Assembly: GCF_002205635.1 (NCBI RefSeq)
Contig: NZ_NISJ01000001.1
Span: 310,001 to 374,000, forward strand
Length of the DNA stretch: 64,000 nt
Source of the DNA: Sphingopyxis witflariensis
GTDB lineage: Bacteria; Pseudomonadota; Alphaproteobacteria; Sphingomonadales; Sphingomonadaceae
Direction of reading: 5' to 3'
The translations under genes and the position numbers were made by a program. Position 1 is the first letter of the stretch, and each line of letters starts with the position of its first letter. Under the pieces are notes generated by a model that worked only from the letters and a program-made list of their open reading frames with translations, had not been told where the DNA came from and ran no database searches. Of this stretch, positions 1-9,016 are shown piece by piece.

Positions 1-1
1 G

Positions 2-1249
2 ATGGACCTGCCGCAGCCTTTCCAGATCCTGAAGATGGATCGTCGTCGCGGCAACATCGTCGTGTCGCGTCGCGCCATCCTCGAAGAAACGCGCGCCGAA
101 CAGCGTTCGGGCCTGATCCAGAATCTGGAAGAAGGTCAGATCATCGAGGGCGCCGTCAAGAACATCACCGATTATGGTGCGTTCGTTGACCTCGGCGGCA
201 TCGACGGCCTGCTCCATGTCACCGACATGAGCTACAAGCGCGTCAACCACCCGAGCGAAGTCATCAACATCGGTGACACCGTCCGCGTCCAGATCATCCG
301 CATCAACCGCGACACGCAGCGCATCAGCCTTGGCATGAAGCAGCTCGAAAGCGATCCGTGGGAAGGCGTCGCCGCCAAGTATCCCGTCGGCGCGAAGCTG
401 TCGGGCACCGTCACGAACATCACCGACTATGGTGCGTTCGTCGAACTGGAACCCGGCATCGAAGGCCTGGTCCACGTCAGCGAAATGTCGTGGGTCAAGA
501 AGAACGTCCACCCCGGCAAGATCGTTTCGACCAGCCAGGAAGTCGACGTCATCGTCCTCGAAGTCGACAGCGACAAGCGCCGCATCTCGCTGGGCCTCAA
601 GCAGGCTCAGTCGAACCCCTGGGGCGCATTTGCCGACACCCATCCGGTCGGTTCGGTCGTCGAAGGCGAAGTCAAGAACGCGACCGAATTCGGTCTGTTC
701 GTTGGCCTGCCGGGCGACGTCGACGGCATGGTTCACATGTCGGACATCGCTTGGGGCATCTCGGGCGAAGAAGCACTTCACCTCCACCGCAAGGGCGAGG
801 CCGTGCAGGTCGTCGTTCTCGACGTTGACGTCGAGAAGGAACGCATCAGCCTCGGCATCAAGCAGCTTGAAAAGGGTGCTCCGGCCGTTGGCGGCGGCAC
901 CGCTGCTGCTGGCTCGGTGAAGAAGAACGACGTCGTCACCGTCACCGTTCTCGAAGTCCGCGACAATGGCCTCGAAGTTCAGGCTGGCGACGATGGCGCC
1001 ACCGGCTTCATCAAGCGCGCCGACCTTGGCCGCGACCGCGACGAGCAGCGCGCAGAGCGTTACCAGGTCGGCCAGAAGTTCGATGCGATGGTCATCGGCT
1101 TCGACCGTTCGAAGAAGCCGAACTTCTCGGTCAAGGCGATGCAGATCGCCGAAGAGAAGCAGGCTGTCGCTCAGTACGGCTCGTCGGACTCGGGTGCGTC
1201 GCTTGGCGACATCCTCGGCGAAGCGCTGAAGGCAGGCAAGAAGGACTAA
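2..1249 (+). CDS. rpsA: 30S ribosomal protein S1, C-terminal part (5' end outside window)
   Basis: This is the distal part of ribosomal protein S1, which binds mRNA on the 30S subunit and helps initiate translation. The 415 visible residues contain four S1 (OB-fold) repeats, at about residues 40-113, 126-200, 213-290 and 305-385. The central ones carry the typical NITDYGAFV and RISLGMKQL elements. Full alphaproteobacterial S1 is about 560-570 residues with six repeats, so the first two repeats lie upstream of the window; the ATG at base 2 is internal and not the real start. A strong intrinsic terminator follows 22 bases after the stop codon, and ihfB lies just beyond, the usual rpsA-ihfB order. 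Confidence 0.97.
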   Translation: MDLPQPFQILKMDRRRGNIVVSRRAILEETRAEQRSGLIQNLEEGQIIEGAVKNITDYGAFVDLGGIDGLLHVTDMSYKRVNHPSEVINIGDTVRVQIIRINRDTQRISLGMKQLESDPWEGVAAKYPVGAKLSGTVTNITDYGAFVELEPGIEGLVHVSEMSWVKKNVHPGKIVSTSQEVDVIVLEVDSDKRRISLGLKQAQSNPWGAFADTHPVGSVVEGEVKNATEFGLFVGLPGDVDGMVHMSDIAWGISGEEALHLHRKGEAVQVVVLDVDVEKERISLGIKQLEKGAPAVGGGTAAAGSVKKNDVVTVTVLEVRDNGLEVQAGDDGATGFIKRADLGRDRDEQRAERYQVGQKFDAMVIGFDRSKKPNFSVKAMQIAEEKQAVAQYGSSDSGASLGDILGEALKAGKKD

Positions 1250-1271
1250 TCCTTTCGCCTGGCTAACACCT

Positions 1272-1310
1272 GATAAAGGCCCGCAGAGTGTCCCTCTGCG
1301 GGCCTTTATC
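1272..1310 (+). terminator. Rho-independent terminator of rpsA
   Basis: A perfect 17-bp stem (1272-1288 paired with 1294-1310) encloses a 5-base loop. The GC-rich core AGGCCCGCAGAG is flanked by an A-rich and a T-rich edge, so it could work in either direction. It sits directly after the rpsA stop codon. Confidence 0.9.
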
Positions 1311-1449
1311 ATTGGGTGATATATTTTTGACCATACAATGAATCGTGATACTCTCGCCTCCGCGGTGGGAGGGGTCCTCACGCGAAAAAAGCCGGCATTG
1401 TCCGGATAGCCAGCATTTGCAGGATGCGCGCGAAAAGCAGGGGAAGCAT

Positions 1450-1728
1450 ATGATCCGGTCAGAACTGGTTCAGAAGATCGCAAGTGAAAACAGCGATTTG
1501 CGCTTGGAAGAGGTCGAACGGATCGTCGACAGCTTCTTTGATTCAATCGTCGAGCAACTCGCCGCCGGGGGGCGTGTCGAATTGCGCGGCTTTGGGGCGT
1601 TCTCGACCCGCAGTCGTGAGTCGCGTACCGGGCGCAATCCGCGCACGGGGGCGGCGGTCGATGTGCAGGCGAAGGCCGTGCCCTATTTCAAGCCCGGCAA
1701 GGAAATGCGCGAGCGTCTGAACGACTGA
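1450..1728 (+). CDS. ihfB: Integration host factor subunit beta
   Basis: A 92-residue DNA-bending protein of the HU/IHF family. IHF-beta pairs with IHF-alpha to bend DNA at specific sites in replication, recombination and sigma-54 transcription. The sequence shows the family core: [11 protein letters not shown], then the arm motif RTGRNPRTG with the intercalating proline, and the C-terminal [14 protein letters not shown]. The open frame continues upstream to 1345, but the ATG at 1450 has a ribosome site (CAGGGGAAG) about 7 bases before it and gives the normal family length. The location after rpsA is conserved in proteobacteria. Confidence 0.95.
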   Translation: MIRSELVQKIASENSDLRLEEVERIVDSFFDSIVEQLAAGGRVELRGFGAFSTRSRESRTGRNPRTGAAVDVQAKAVPYFKPGKEMRERLND

Positions 1729-1760
1729 ATTTCGGCTTTCAGAGCCGACATTGCGAGGAA

Positions 1761-1779
1761 CCCCGGACTTGCTCCGGGG
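1761..1779. terminator. GC-rich hairpin between convergent ihfB and ABC permease
   Basis: A 7-bp stem CCCCGGA/TCCGGGG with a 5-base loop lies between the convergent genes. There is no clear T-run, so it may be a weak bidirectional terminator or a degraded repeat unit. Confidence 0.4.
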
Positions 1780-1883
1780 CGACGCGACAATCCGCGGCTA
1801 TCGACCTGACGCCGGGCCGATAGCGGGGGATTGCGTTCCCGGCTTCCGCCGGGTCACAATGGCATGACCGCTTTGCAGCAGCC

Positions 1884-2651
1884 TCAGTTCTTGAGCCGAT
1901 ATCCCGTCCGGAACATCCAGAAGATCACGCCCAGGCACAGCGTCAGGAACAGCGCCACCGCGCCCATGCTGACGCCGATCCCGACATCGCCCTCGCCAAA
2001 GAAGGTCCAGCGGAAGCCGCTGATCAGATAGACGACGGGGTTGAACAGCGTCACCGTCCGCCACGCCGCGGGCAGCATGTCGAGCGAGTAGAAAGCGCCA
2101 CCCAGGAAGGTCAGTGGATAGACGACGAGCAGCGGGATCACCTGCAATTGCTCGAAACTCTGCGCCCAGATGCCGATGATGAAGCCGAACAGGCAGAATG
2201 TTATCGCCATTAACATCATGAAACCCGCCATCCACAGCGGGTGCGCGACCTGAATGTCGACGAACAGATGCGCAGTCGCGAATATAATGGCGCCAATAAT
2301 CACCGATTTGGTCGCGGCGGCCCCGACATAGGCGATCAACAGTTCGAGCGGCGACATCGGCGCCGACAGCATTTCGTAAATCGTCCCCGTCCATTTCGGC
2401 ATATAAATGCCGAAACTGGCGTTGCTGATGCTTTCCGTGAACATCGTTAACATCATCAGCCCCGGAACGATAAACGCACCATAGGGCACGCTGCCGACCT
2501 CGGTCATGCGGCTTCCGATCGCCGATCCGAAGACGACAAAATAGAGCGCGGTCGTGATCACGGGCAGCATCAGGCTGGTCCAGAAGGTCCGGCCAAAGCG
2601 CGCCATTTCGAACAGATAGATTGCGCGGATCCCGCGGATATTCGAAATCAT
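1884..2651 (-). CDS. ABC-2 type transporter permease
   Basis: A 255-residue inner-membrane protein with about six hydrophobic segments, the usual size and layout of ABC-2 permeases (YadH/DrrB type). It forms the membrane channel of an exporter together with the ATPase encoded immediately upstream. The two genes overlap by four bases (ATGA), which indicates translational coupling. The N-terminus has the family-like amphipathic stretch before the first membrane helix, and [14 protein letters not shown]-like hydrophobic sequence near residue 170 resembles the ABC2_membrane signature region. The substrate is unknown; relatives export drugs, lipids or polysaccharide precursors. Confidence 0.9.
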   Translation of the reverse strand: MISNIRGIRAIYLFEMARFGRTFWTSLMLPVITTALYFVVFGSAIGSRMTEVGSVPYGAFIVPGLMMLTMFTESISNASFGIYMPKWTGTIYEMLSAPMSPLELLIAYVGAAATKSVIIGAIIFATAHLFVDIQVAHPLWMAGFMMLMAITFCLFGFIIGIWAQSFEQLQVIPLLVVYPLTFLGGAFYSLDMLPAAWRTVTLFNPVVYLISGFRWTFFGEGDVGIGVSMGAVALFLTLCLGVIFWMFRTGYRLKN

Positions 2652-3604
2652 GCAGCCTGCTCCGCCCCATTTTGTTTTGAACTGGTTTCATGCACCAGCC
2701 CGACGAAAATATCCTCGAGCGAACTTTGCTTCGTGTGAAGATCCTTGAACCCGATCCCGATGTCGCTCATCCGCCGCAGCAGCGAGGGCACCCCCGTCGC
2801 CTCGGCCTGGCTGTCGAATTCATAGACCAGCTCATGCCCCTCCCCCGCCAGTTCGAGCCTCCAGTCGGCCAGTTCGCCGGGTATCGCGTCAAGCGGCTCG
2901 GCCAGATTGAGCGTCAGCGTCTTGCGCCCCAGTTTCTTGATCAGCGCATGCTTCTCCTCGACCAGGATCAACTGCCCCTTGCTGATCACCCCAACACGAT
3001 CGGCCATCTCCTCGGCCTCCTCAATATAATGAGTGGTCAGGATGATGGTGACCCCGCGCTCGCGAAGGCCGCGCACCATGTTCCACATGTCACGGCGCAG
3101 CTCGACATCGACCCCCGCGGTCGGCTCATCAAGGAACAATATTTCGGGCTCATGGCTCAGCGCCTTGGCGATCATCACGCGGCGCTTCATGCCCCCCGAC
3201 AATTCCATGATCTTCGAATCGCGCTTGTCCCACAGCGACAGGTCGCGCAGCAATTGCTCGATAAAGGCAGGGTTACGCGCCTTGCCGAACAACCCGCGCG
3301 AGAAGCTGACCGTCGCGATCACGGTTTCGAACGAGTCGGTGTGCAATTCCTGCGGCACCAGCCCGATCATCGACCGCGCGGCGCGATAATCACGGCTGTG
3401 ATCATGCCCGGCGACGGTCACCGTGCCGCTGCTCGCCGTCACAATGCCGCAGACAATGCTGATCAGCGTCGTCTTGCCGGCGCCATTGGGCCCGAGCAGC
3501 GCGAAAATCTCGCCCTTCGCGATATCGAGGTCAACGCCGACAAGCGCCTGATGACCGCTCTTATAGGTTTTTCCGAGACCGGAAATGCTGAGGACTGTTT
3601 CCAT
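2648..3604 (-). CDS. ABC exporter ATP-binding protein (ABC-2 partner)
   Basis: A 318-residue ATPase that powers the permease encoded just downstream. It has Walker A (GPNGAGKTT), the ABC signature ([15 protein letters not shown]), Walker B ([12 protein letters not shown]) and the switch histidine (TTHYIEEAE). The roughly 90 residues after the nucleotide-binding domain match the C-terminal extension seen in CcmA/YadG/DrrA-like exporters. The open frame could start at 3652, but the ATG at 3604 ([17 protein letters not shown]) starts where the domain normally begins. The substrate is not evident from the sequence. Confidence 0.92.
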   Translation of the reverse strand: METVLSISGLGKTYKSGHQALVGVDLDIAKGEIFALLGPNGAGKTTLISIVCGIVTASSGTVTVAGHDHSRDYRAARSMIGLVPQELHTDSFETVIATVSFSRGLFGKARNPAFIEQLLRDLSLWDKRDSKIMELSGGMKRRVMIAKALSHEPEILFLDEPTAGVDVELRRDMWNMVRGLRERGVTIILTTHYIEEAEEMADRVGVISKGQLILVEEKHALIKKLGRKTLTLNLAEPLDAIPGELADWRLELAGEGHELVYEFDSQAEATGVPSLLRRMSDIGIGFKDLHTKQSSLEDIFVGLVHETSSKQNGAEQAA

Positions 3605-3695
3605 GCGCGACGGTCTAACCGACTGACGCGGCGCGGTGAAGCCCGCAAACACCGCTTGACCTCTTCGCGGCCATCCGCTTGACGGGCGTTGGTGT

Positions 3696-3782
3696 GCGGA
3701 CGTGGCGGAACCGGTAGACGCAGCAGACTTAAAATCTGCTATCCTTTTGGGTGTATGGGTTCGAGTCCCATCGTCCGCACCA
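3696..3782 (+). tRNA. tRNA-Leu (anticodon TAA)
   Basis: An 87-base class II tRNA. The acceptor stem GCGGACG (3696-3702) pairs with CGTCCGC (3772-3778), followed by discriminator A and an encoded CCA end (3780-3782). The anticodon stem GCAGA/TCTGC (3723-3727/3735-3739) holds loop CTTAAAA with anticodon TAA at 3730-3732. The T loop GGTTCGAGTCCC is intact and the long variable arm expected for leucine tRNAs is present. Confidence 0.97.
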
Positions 3783-3876
3783 CCCCCTTATGCGCGACGC
3801 GACGCTATCGTCCCTTCCGGTTTCGCTGCGGATGGCTATGATCGGTATTCGCGACGCGGAGGACATTGAGCGCATC

Positions 3877-5382
3877 ATGATGGCAACAGGCAGATATCGG
3901 CGCACCGCCATGCAAATGGCGGCGGCAGCGGGCCTTGTGCTATCGGTCACCAGTTGCGGCCTGTTCGGCGAGCGCGGCCCGGTCCGCGTCGCGGCGATCG
4001 GCCAGCTGAGTGCCTCGGCAAACCCGATGAACGGCGAATTGTCGGCGGCCAATGCCGCGCTGCTCGATGCAACGTCGCAGGGCCTCGTCAGATATGATGG
4101 CGAAGGACAGATCGACACCGGTCTTGCCGAACGATGGACGGTCACCGCCGACGGGCGCAGCTATATTTTCCGCGTCCGCGAGGCCAAATGGACCGACGGG
4201 CGCAAGGTGATGGCCGAAGATGTCGCGGCGATCCTGCGCTCCTACCTCGCCACCACCAGCCGCCACGTTCTGAAAGACGACTTCCCGGAGGTCGAGGCGA
4301 TCCGCGCGATGACCGATAGCGTCATCGAAATCCGCCTGTCGGTGCCGCAACCCGCGATCCTCGAATTGCTGGCACAGCCATCGATGGCGATCGTTAACAA
4401 GGGGCGCGGATGGGGCCCGATGCGGCCGCGCAAGATCGGCCGCGCGGCGCTGCTCTCTCCCGTTCCCGATCCGCTCGCCGAGGATCAGGAAGCCGCCGAA
4501 GCCGCAGCGAACGACCCAGCCGCGTCGATCGAACTCGTCGGGGCAACAGCCGCAAAGGCGCTCGCCCGCTTCAAGAACGGATATGCCGACGCCGTGCTCG
4601 GTGGCCGCTTTTCGTCGCTGCCCTATTTCGCCGCCTCCAACATCGGGCGCAACCGGTTGGTCGTCGATCCCGCCCCGGGGCTGTTCGGGCTCGCCTTCGT
4701 GCGCGCCGAGGGCTTTCTTGCCACCGACAGCAACCGTGACGCGCTGGTCCGCGCGATCCGGCGCGAGCGACTGGTCGAGGCCTTTGGCCTGACCGAGTGG
4801 CGGTCGCAGGTGACATTGCGCCCTACCCTTTTCACCCGCGACGGCGGCCCTGCCCCGCTCCAGCCCGCGTGGGCCGATTATGACGAGGTATCGCGGCAGA
4901 CGCAGGCGCGGCGCGTCGTCGATGCCTGGCGCGACGCAGGTCGCGAGATCGAACCGTTGCGCATCGCGGTTCCCGATTCACCCGGCGGGCGCATATTGTT
5001 CGCCTATGTCGCCGCCGATCTGTCGGCGATCGGCGTCCCCAGCACCCGCGTCGGCATGACGTCCTCCGCCGACCTCAAGCTGATCGACGAGGTGATGCCC
5101 AACGACGACCCCATCTGGGCGCTGCGCCGCCTGTCGTGCCGGCGCGACACGCTGTGCAACCGCGACGCGCAAAATCTGATCGACCTCGCAAACCGCAATG
5201 TCGACGCCGGGCAACGTGCGCAGCAGATCGGCGAGGCGGAAGCGATATTGGCGCGCTATGCGCCCTTCATTCCGCTCGCAACGCCGCTCCGCTGGTCGGT
5301 CGCAGCGCAGCGACTGACCGGCCTGCGCGCCAACCCCCGTGCTATCCACCCATTGAATCGCATGATCGCCGCACCCAATTAA
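3877..5382 (+). CDS. ABC transporter substrate-binding lipoprotein, family 5 (peptide/nickel type)
   Basis: A 501-residue periplasmic lipoprotein. The start at 3877 gives a basic N-region (GRYRRTAMQM), a hydrophobic core and the lipobox LSVTSC with lipidated Cys27; a GGAGGA lies about 13 bases upstream. The mature part has family-5 solute-binding traits such as GLVRYDGEGQIDTGLAERW and FRVREAKWTDGRKVMAEDV, as in OppA/DppA/NikA proteins that bind peptides or metal chelates. No cognate permease or ATPase genes lie nearby, so it either serves a transporter encoded elsewhere or has another envelope role. The open frame extends upstream into the tRNA, which rules out the first ATG. Confidence 0.85.
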   Translation: MMATGRYRRTAMQMAAAAGLVLSVTSCGLFGERGPVRVAAIGQLSASANPMNGELSAANAALLDATSQGLVRYDGEGQIDTGLAERWTVTADGRSYIFRVREAKWTDGRKVMAEDVAAILRSYLATTSRHVLKDDFPEVEAIRAMTDSVIEIRLSVPQPAILELLAQPSMAIVNKGRGWGPMRPRKIGRAALLSPVPDPLAEDQEAAEAAANDPAASIELVGATAAKALARFKNGYADAVLGGRFSSLPYFAASNIGRNRLVVDPAPGLFGLAFVRAEGFLATDSNRDALVRAIRRERLVEAFGLTEWRSQVTLRPTLFTRDGGPAPLQPAWADYDEVSRQTQARRVVDAWRDAGREIEPLRIAVPDSPGGRILFAYVAADLSAIGVPSTRVGMTSSADLKLIDEVMPNDDPIWALRRLSCRRDTLCNRDAQNLIDLANRNVDAGQRAQQIGEAEAILARYAPFIPLATPLRWSVAAQRLTGLRANPRAIHPLNRMIAAPN

Positions 5383-5423
5383 TTGGCAAGCGCGCCCGTT
5401 GGCCCGCACCTGAAAGGACCCGA

Positions 5424-5846
5424 ATGGCCCCTTCGTCCCCAAATCCCGAAGCCATTTTCGACGCATTGATCCAGAACCGGAACGATCCCGCCGCGCTGCG
5501 CAAGCGCGTCGAGATGCTGGAAATCATCCTCGAACGCAGCTTCATTGTCCCCGGCATCAATCGCCCAATCGGTCTCGACGCGATCGTCGGGCTCGTTCCC
5601 GTGGTCGGCGACCTGATCACCGCGGCGATGGGCGCCTATCTGATCTGGGAGGCGCGCAACCTGGGCATGCCGAAATGGAAAATCATACGCATGATGGGCA
5701 ATCTGGGTATCGATACCGCGCTGGGCGCGATCCCGCTGGTCGGCGATGCGTTCGACTTCATGTTCCGGTCGAACACCCGCAATCTGAAGATCATCAAGAA
5801 GCATCTCGACAAGCATCACCCGGGAACGATCATCATCGACCAATAG
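5424..5846 (+). CDS. DUF4112 family protein
   Basis: A 140-residue protein of the DUF4112 family, of unknown function. It has two hydrophobic, glycine-rich segments with near-repeated sequence, LDAIVGLVPVVGDLITAA at about residues 52-69 and TALGAIPLVGDAFDFMF at about 101-117. This internal repeat, G(A)IPLVGDxxD, is the family signature and suggests a hairpin membrane insertion. An AAAGGA ribosome site precedes the ATG at 5424. It lies 41 bases after the substrate-binding lipoprotein and on the same strand, so co-transcription is possible. Confidence 0.85.
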   Translation: MAPSSPNPEAIFDALIQNRNDPAALRKRVEMLEIILERSFIVPGINRPIGLDAIVGLVPVVGDLITAAMGAYLIWEARNLGMPKWKIIRMMGNLGIDTALGAIPLVGDAFDFMFRSNTRNLKIIKKHLDKHHPGTIIIDQ

Positions 5847-5861
5847 GCTGTGGCTTTCCTT

Positions 5862-5900
5862 GGGGTGTCCGGTGGTGCTAGCACAGCGCCGAGACACCCC
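5862..5900 (+). terminator. Hairpin between DUF4112 gene and peptidase gene
   Basis: An 8-bp inverted repeat GGGGTGTC (5862-5869) / GACACCCC (5893-5900) followed by TTT, with an inner small palindrome GTGCTAGCAC. It ends four bases before the ribosome site of the peptidase gene. It could be a terminator for the upstream gene or a translation-controlling leader hairpin. Confidence 0.4.
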
Positions 5901-5913
5901 TTTGGAGAATGAC

Positions 5914-8034
5914 ATGATCCGCGCCAGCCTTGCCGCGCTTGCCCTTAGCTGTTCGATCGCCGCCGTTTCGGTCGCCGCGCAGGACGACAACGACCCTTGG
6001 CTGTGGCTGGAGGATATCGAAGGCGCAAAGGCGCTCGGCTGGGTGAAAATGGAGAATGCGGCCGCCGACAAGCTGTTGCTCAATCGCCCGGGTTTCGAAG
6101 CCGACCGCAAGCGCGCGCGCCAAATCCTCGACGACGACCGGCAGATCGCGATGCCCGATGCGGTGATGGGCGACACCATCACCAATGTCTGGCGCGATGC
6201 CGCCAACCCGCGCGGGCTTTGGCGGCAGAGCCCGCTCGATGCCTGGCTCGCCGGCAAGCCCGAATGGACGACGCTGATCGACGTCGACGCGCTCGGCAAG
6301 ACTGAGAAGCAAAGCTGGGTCTGGCACGGCGCGGACTGCCTCGCCCCCGAATATACACGCTGCCTTGTCTCGCTGAGCCCCGGTGGCACCGATTCGGATA
6401 TCGTGCGCGAGTGGGACCGCACGACGAAAAGCTTCGTGGAGGACGGCTTCACCGTCCCGCAGGCAAAAAGCAGCGTGACATGGGAAAATGCCGACACGCT
6501 GCTCGTCGCCACCGATTATGGCGAAGGCAGCATGACCGCGTCGGGTTATCCACGCATCGTCAAGCGCTGGAAGCGCGGCACGCCCCTGTCGGCCGCAGAA
6601 ACGGTGGCCGAGGGCGAAGCCGAAGATGTCGGGATGAGCGTCTTTGCCGCAATGGACGGCGACACGCGCTGGCCGGTGATCAGCCGCGCCAAAACCTTCT
6701 ACACCACTGACTATAAAATCCCGAACATCGATCGCTCGCGCTACATCAGCACGATCATTCCCGACACCGCCGACTTCCGCGATGTGCTGGGCGGACAGGC
6801 GATCATCTTCCTCAACAAGGATTATGCCGGGATCGGCGCAGGCTCGCTGGTCTCCCTGTCGCTCGCCGACATGTCCGCCGACCGCAAGGTCGCGATCGTC
6901 AAGGTGATGGAGCCCACCAAGGCGCAGGCGATCGAGAGTGTCTCGGCGAGCGACAATATTTTGTGGGTGAAGGCGCTCGACGATGTCGAGGGCAAGCTGT
7001 TCGCGCTGCGCCGCGACGCTGCGACCGGCACATGGAGCCGCAAGGAAGTCCCGCTCGCCACCAATGCGACGGTGCAGATCGCCGGCACGGTCGGCAAACG
7101 CGACCTTGTCCTCGCGACTGCCGAGACGATGCTGACGCCGCCGACGCTCTATGCCGTCGGCGAAAGCGGCGCGCCCCAGAGCGTGCAGAGCCTGCCCGCG
7201 ACCTTCGACGCCAAGGGCATGCAGGTCGAAAAGCGTTTCGCGACATCGAAGGACGGCACGCAAGTCCCCTATTTCCTCGTCCGCGAAAAAGGCAGCACGG
7301 GTCGGGTGCCCGCGTTGGTCCACGCCTATGGCGGGTTCCGCGCCGCGCAGACCCCGGGATATCTCACCGGCCAGCCCTATCGCGCCGGGCCATTGGGCCT
7401 CTTCTGGGTCGAGGACGGCAACGCCTATGTCCTCGCGGGCATCCGGGGCGGTGGCGAATATGGCCCCGGCTGGCATCAGGCGGCGCTGCGCGAAAAACGC
7501 CAGAACAGCTTCGACGACCTTCATGCGGTGGCAGAGGATATCGTGAAGACCGGGGTGAGCGCCAAGGGCAGGATCGCAATTTCGGGTCGCTCCAACGGCG
7601 GCGTCCTCGTCGGCGCGGCGATGACCCAGCGCCCCGATCTTTATGGCGCGGTGATCTCGGGATCGCCGCTCAAGGATATGCGCCGCTATAACAAGATGCT
7701 CGCGGGCGCATCATGGGTCGCCGAATATGGCGATCCCGACAATCCCGCCGACTGGGCGTTCATGTCGAAATATTCGCCCTATCAAAATGTCCGCAAGGGC
7801 GTGAAATATCCGCCGATCTTCCTCTATCTGTCGACCAAGGACGACCGCGTCCACCCCGGCCACGCACGCAAATTTGCCGCGCGGCTGCAGGAATATGGCA
7901 ACAGCGTCTATTATCACGAATATCTGGAGGGCGGCCATTCGGTCGGCGCGGACCATGCCGAGGATGCGGTACGCGCCGCGATGCTCCACGGCTTCCTCCA
8001 GCGCGAACTGGTCGAAAAACCACAGCCGAAATGA
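5914..8034 (+). CDS. Prolyl oligopeptidase family serine peptidase (S9), secreted
   Basis: A 706-residue enzyme with a Sec signal peptide (about residues 1-24, ending SVAAQ), so it acts in the periplasm. Residues about 30-420 form the family's N-terminal propeller-type region and 440-700 the alpha/beta hydrolase domain. The nucleophile is Ser560 in GRSNGG; the acid is the Asp in KDDRVHP (about 644) and the base His675 in GGHSVGAD. This triad order and spacing match S9A prolyl oligopeptidases, which cut short peptides after proline. The start at 5914 follows GGAGAATGAC; longer in-frame starts at 5860 would spoil the signal peptide. It probably supplies peptides or amino acids. Confidence 0.93.
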   Translation: MIRASLAALALSCSIAAVSVAAQDDNDPWLWLEDIEGAKALGWVKMENAAADKLLLNRPGFEADRKRARQILDDDRQIAMPDAVMGDTITNVWRDAANPRGLWRQSPLDAWLAGKPEWTTLIDVDALGKTEKQSWVWHGADCLAPEYTRCLVSLSPGGTDSDIVREWDRTTKSFVEDGFTVPQAKSSVTWENADTLLVATDYGEGSMTASGYPRIVKRWKRGTPLSAAETVAEGEAEDVGMSVFAAMDGDTRWPVISRAKTFYTTDYKIPNIDRSRYISTIIPDTADFRDVLGGQAIIFLNKDYAGIGAGSLVSLSLADMSADRKVAIVKVMEPTKAQAIESVSASDNILWVKALDDVEGKLFALRRDAATGTWSRKEVPLATNATVQIAGTVGKRDLVLATAETMLTPPTLYAVGESGAPQSVQSLPATFDAKGMQVEKRFATSKDGTQVPYFLVREKGSTGRVPALVHAYGGFRAAQTPGYLTGQPYRAGPLGLFWVEDGNAYVLAGIRGGGEYGPGWHQAALREKRQNSFDDLHAVAEDIVKTGVSAKGRIAISGRSNGGVLVGAAMTQRPDLYGAVISGSPLKDMRRYNKMLAGASWVAEYGDPDNPADWAFMSKYSPYQNVRKGVKYPPIFLYLSTKDDRVHPGHARKFAARLQEYGNSVYYHEYLEGGHSVGADHAEDAVRAAMLHGFLQRELVEKPQPK

Positions 8035-8071
8035 CGTTCGTCGCCGCGCGTCCATAAATGACCTGGAATAT

Positions 8072-8158
8072 CCGTTTACCCTGAGCTTGTCGAAGGGCCG
8101 CCCTGTTTTTCAGCGCCGCAGAAGAAGGACGGTGCTTCGACGAGCTCAGCACGAACGG
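8072..8158. repeat. REP-like extragenic inverted repeat
   Basis: Imperfect 24-base arms at 8072-8095 and 8135-8158 (about 18 of 24 positions complementary) share the core CTGAGCTTGTCGAAG / CTTCGACGAGCTCAG. This core is a common extragenic palindrome in sphingomonad genomes. It lies after the peptidase stop codon and may fold in the mRNA tail. Confidence 0.7.
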
Positions 8159-8238
8159 GCGCGGGGATGCCATCATATTTGTGGGTGATGCTCTAGCGGC
8201 GACGGCAAAAAACTCATAATCGTGCGGCCGCGGCGAAC

Positions 8239-9012
8239 ATGCCGCGATCGGCGGGCGCCACGATGAAAGACGATATGATGGAACAGTGGCAAGTGATGAC
8301 GGATGCGCCCGCACCCGCCGCCGCGTCGCGCCCCATCGCGCTGTCGGTCTTCGACCTCGACCGCACGCTGACGATCATGCCGACCTACACCCCCTTCCTG
8401 CTGTTCGCGGCGCGCACCCGTGCGCCGTGGCGGTTGCTGCTCGCACCGCTGCTGATCCCCGCCGCGCTGCTCTATGCGCTGAAGCTGATCCCGCGCCGGA
8501 CGATGAAGCCGCTGATGCACCGGTTGATGATTGGCGGCGCGCTGCCGAAGGCCGATGCGCAGGCGCTCGCCGACCGCTTTGCCGACCGCTTGCTCGAAAA
8601 TGGCCTCTATGCCGAAGGCCGCGCGCTGATCGCCGCCGAACAGGCCACGGGACGCCGTACCATCCTCGCGACCGCGGCGCCGCATTTCTATGCTGCTACG
8701 ATCGCAGAGCGGCTCGGGATCAACGACGTCGTTGCGACCGCATCAAGCTGGCGCGATGACCAACTGCTCCCTGAACTCGGCGGCACCAACTGCTATGGCG
8801 CCGACAAGCTGAGGATGCTGTGCGCATTCCTCGACAGCGCCGGGATCGACCGCACCGCCGCGCATATCCGCTTTTACTCCGACCACGCCTCCGACCTGCC
8901 TTTGTTCGAATTTGCCGACGAGGCTTTTGCGGTCAATCCGTCGTCCAAATTGCGCGCCATCGCGGCGGCGCGCGGCTGGTCGCTCCTCGACTGGGACAAG
9001 GACGCCCGCTGA
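8239..9012 (+). CDS. HAD-IB family hydrolase (phosphoserine-phosphatase-like)
   Basis: A protein of up to 257 residues of the haloacid dehalogenase superfamily, subclass IB. Motif I is FDLDRTLT (nucleophile and acid Asp), motif II is in TILATAAPHF, and the motif IV acids are in YSDHASDLP. A hydrophobic stretch LLLAPLLIPAALLYALKLIP at about residues 57-76 is the cap region typical of membrane-associated HAD-IB proteins. The start is uncertain: ATG codons at 8239, 8263 and 8275/8278 are all in frame. It is followed four bases later by a CDP-glycerol-phosphotransferase-like gene and then a methyltransferase, so a role in surface polymer or lipid head-group metabolism is inferred. Confidence 0.82.
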   Translation: MPRSAGATMKDDMMEQWQVMTDAPAPAAASRPIALSVFDLDRTLTIMPTYTPFLLFAARTRAPWRLLLAPLLIPAALLYALKLIPRRTMKPLMHRLMIGGALPKADAQALADRFADRLLENGLYAEGRALIAAEQATGRRTILATAAPHFYAATIAERLGINDVVATASSWRDDQLLPELGGTNCYGADKLRMLCAFLDSAGIDRTAAHIRFYSDHASDLPLFEFADEAFAVNPSSKLRAIAAARGWSLLDWDKDAR

Positions 9013-9016
9013 CATC

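Noticed and set aside
3751-3876. N-terminal extension of the substrate-binding lipoprotein into the tRNA
   Set aside because: The extension lies over the tRNA-Leu 3' half and would move the lipobox more than 60 residues from the start; the start at 3877 gives a normal lipoprotein signal.
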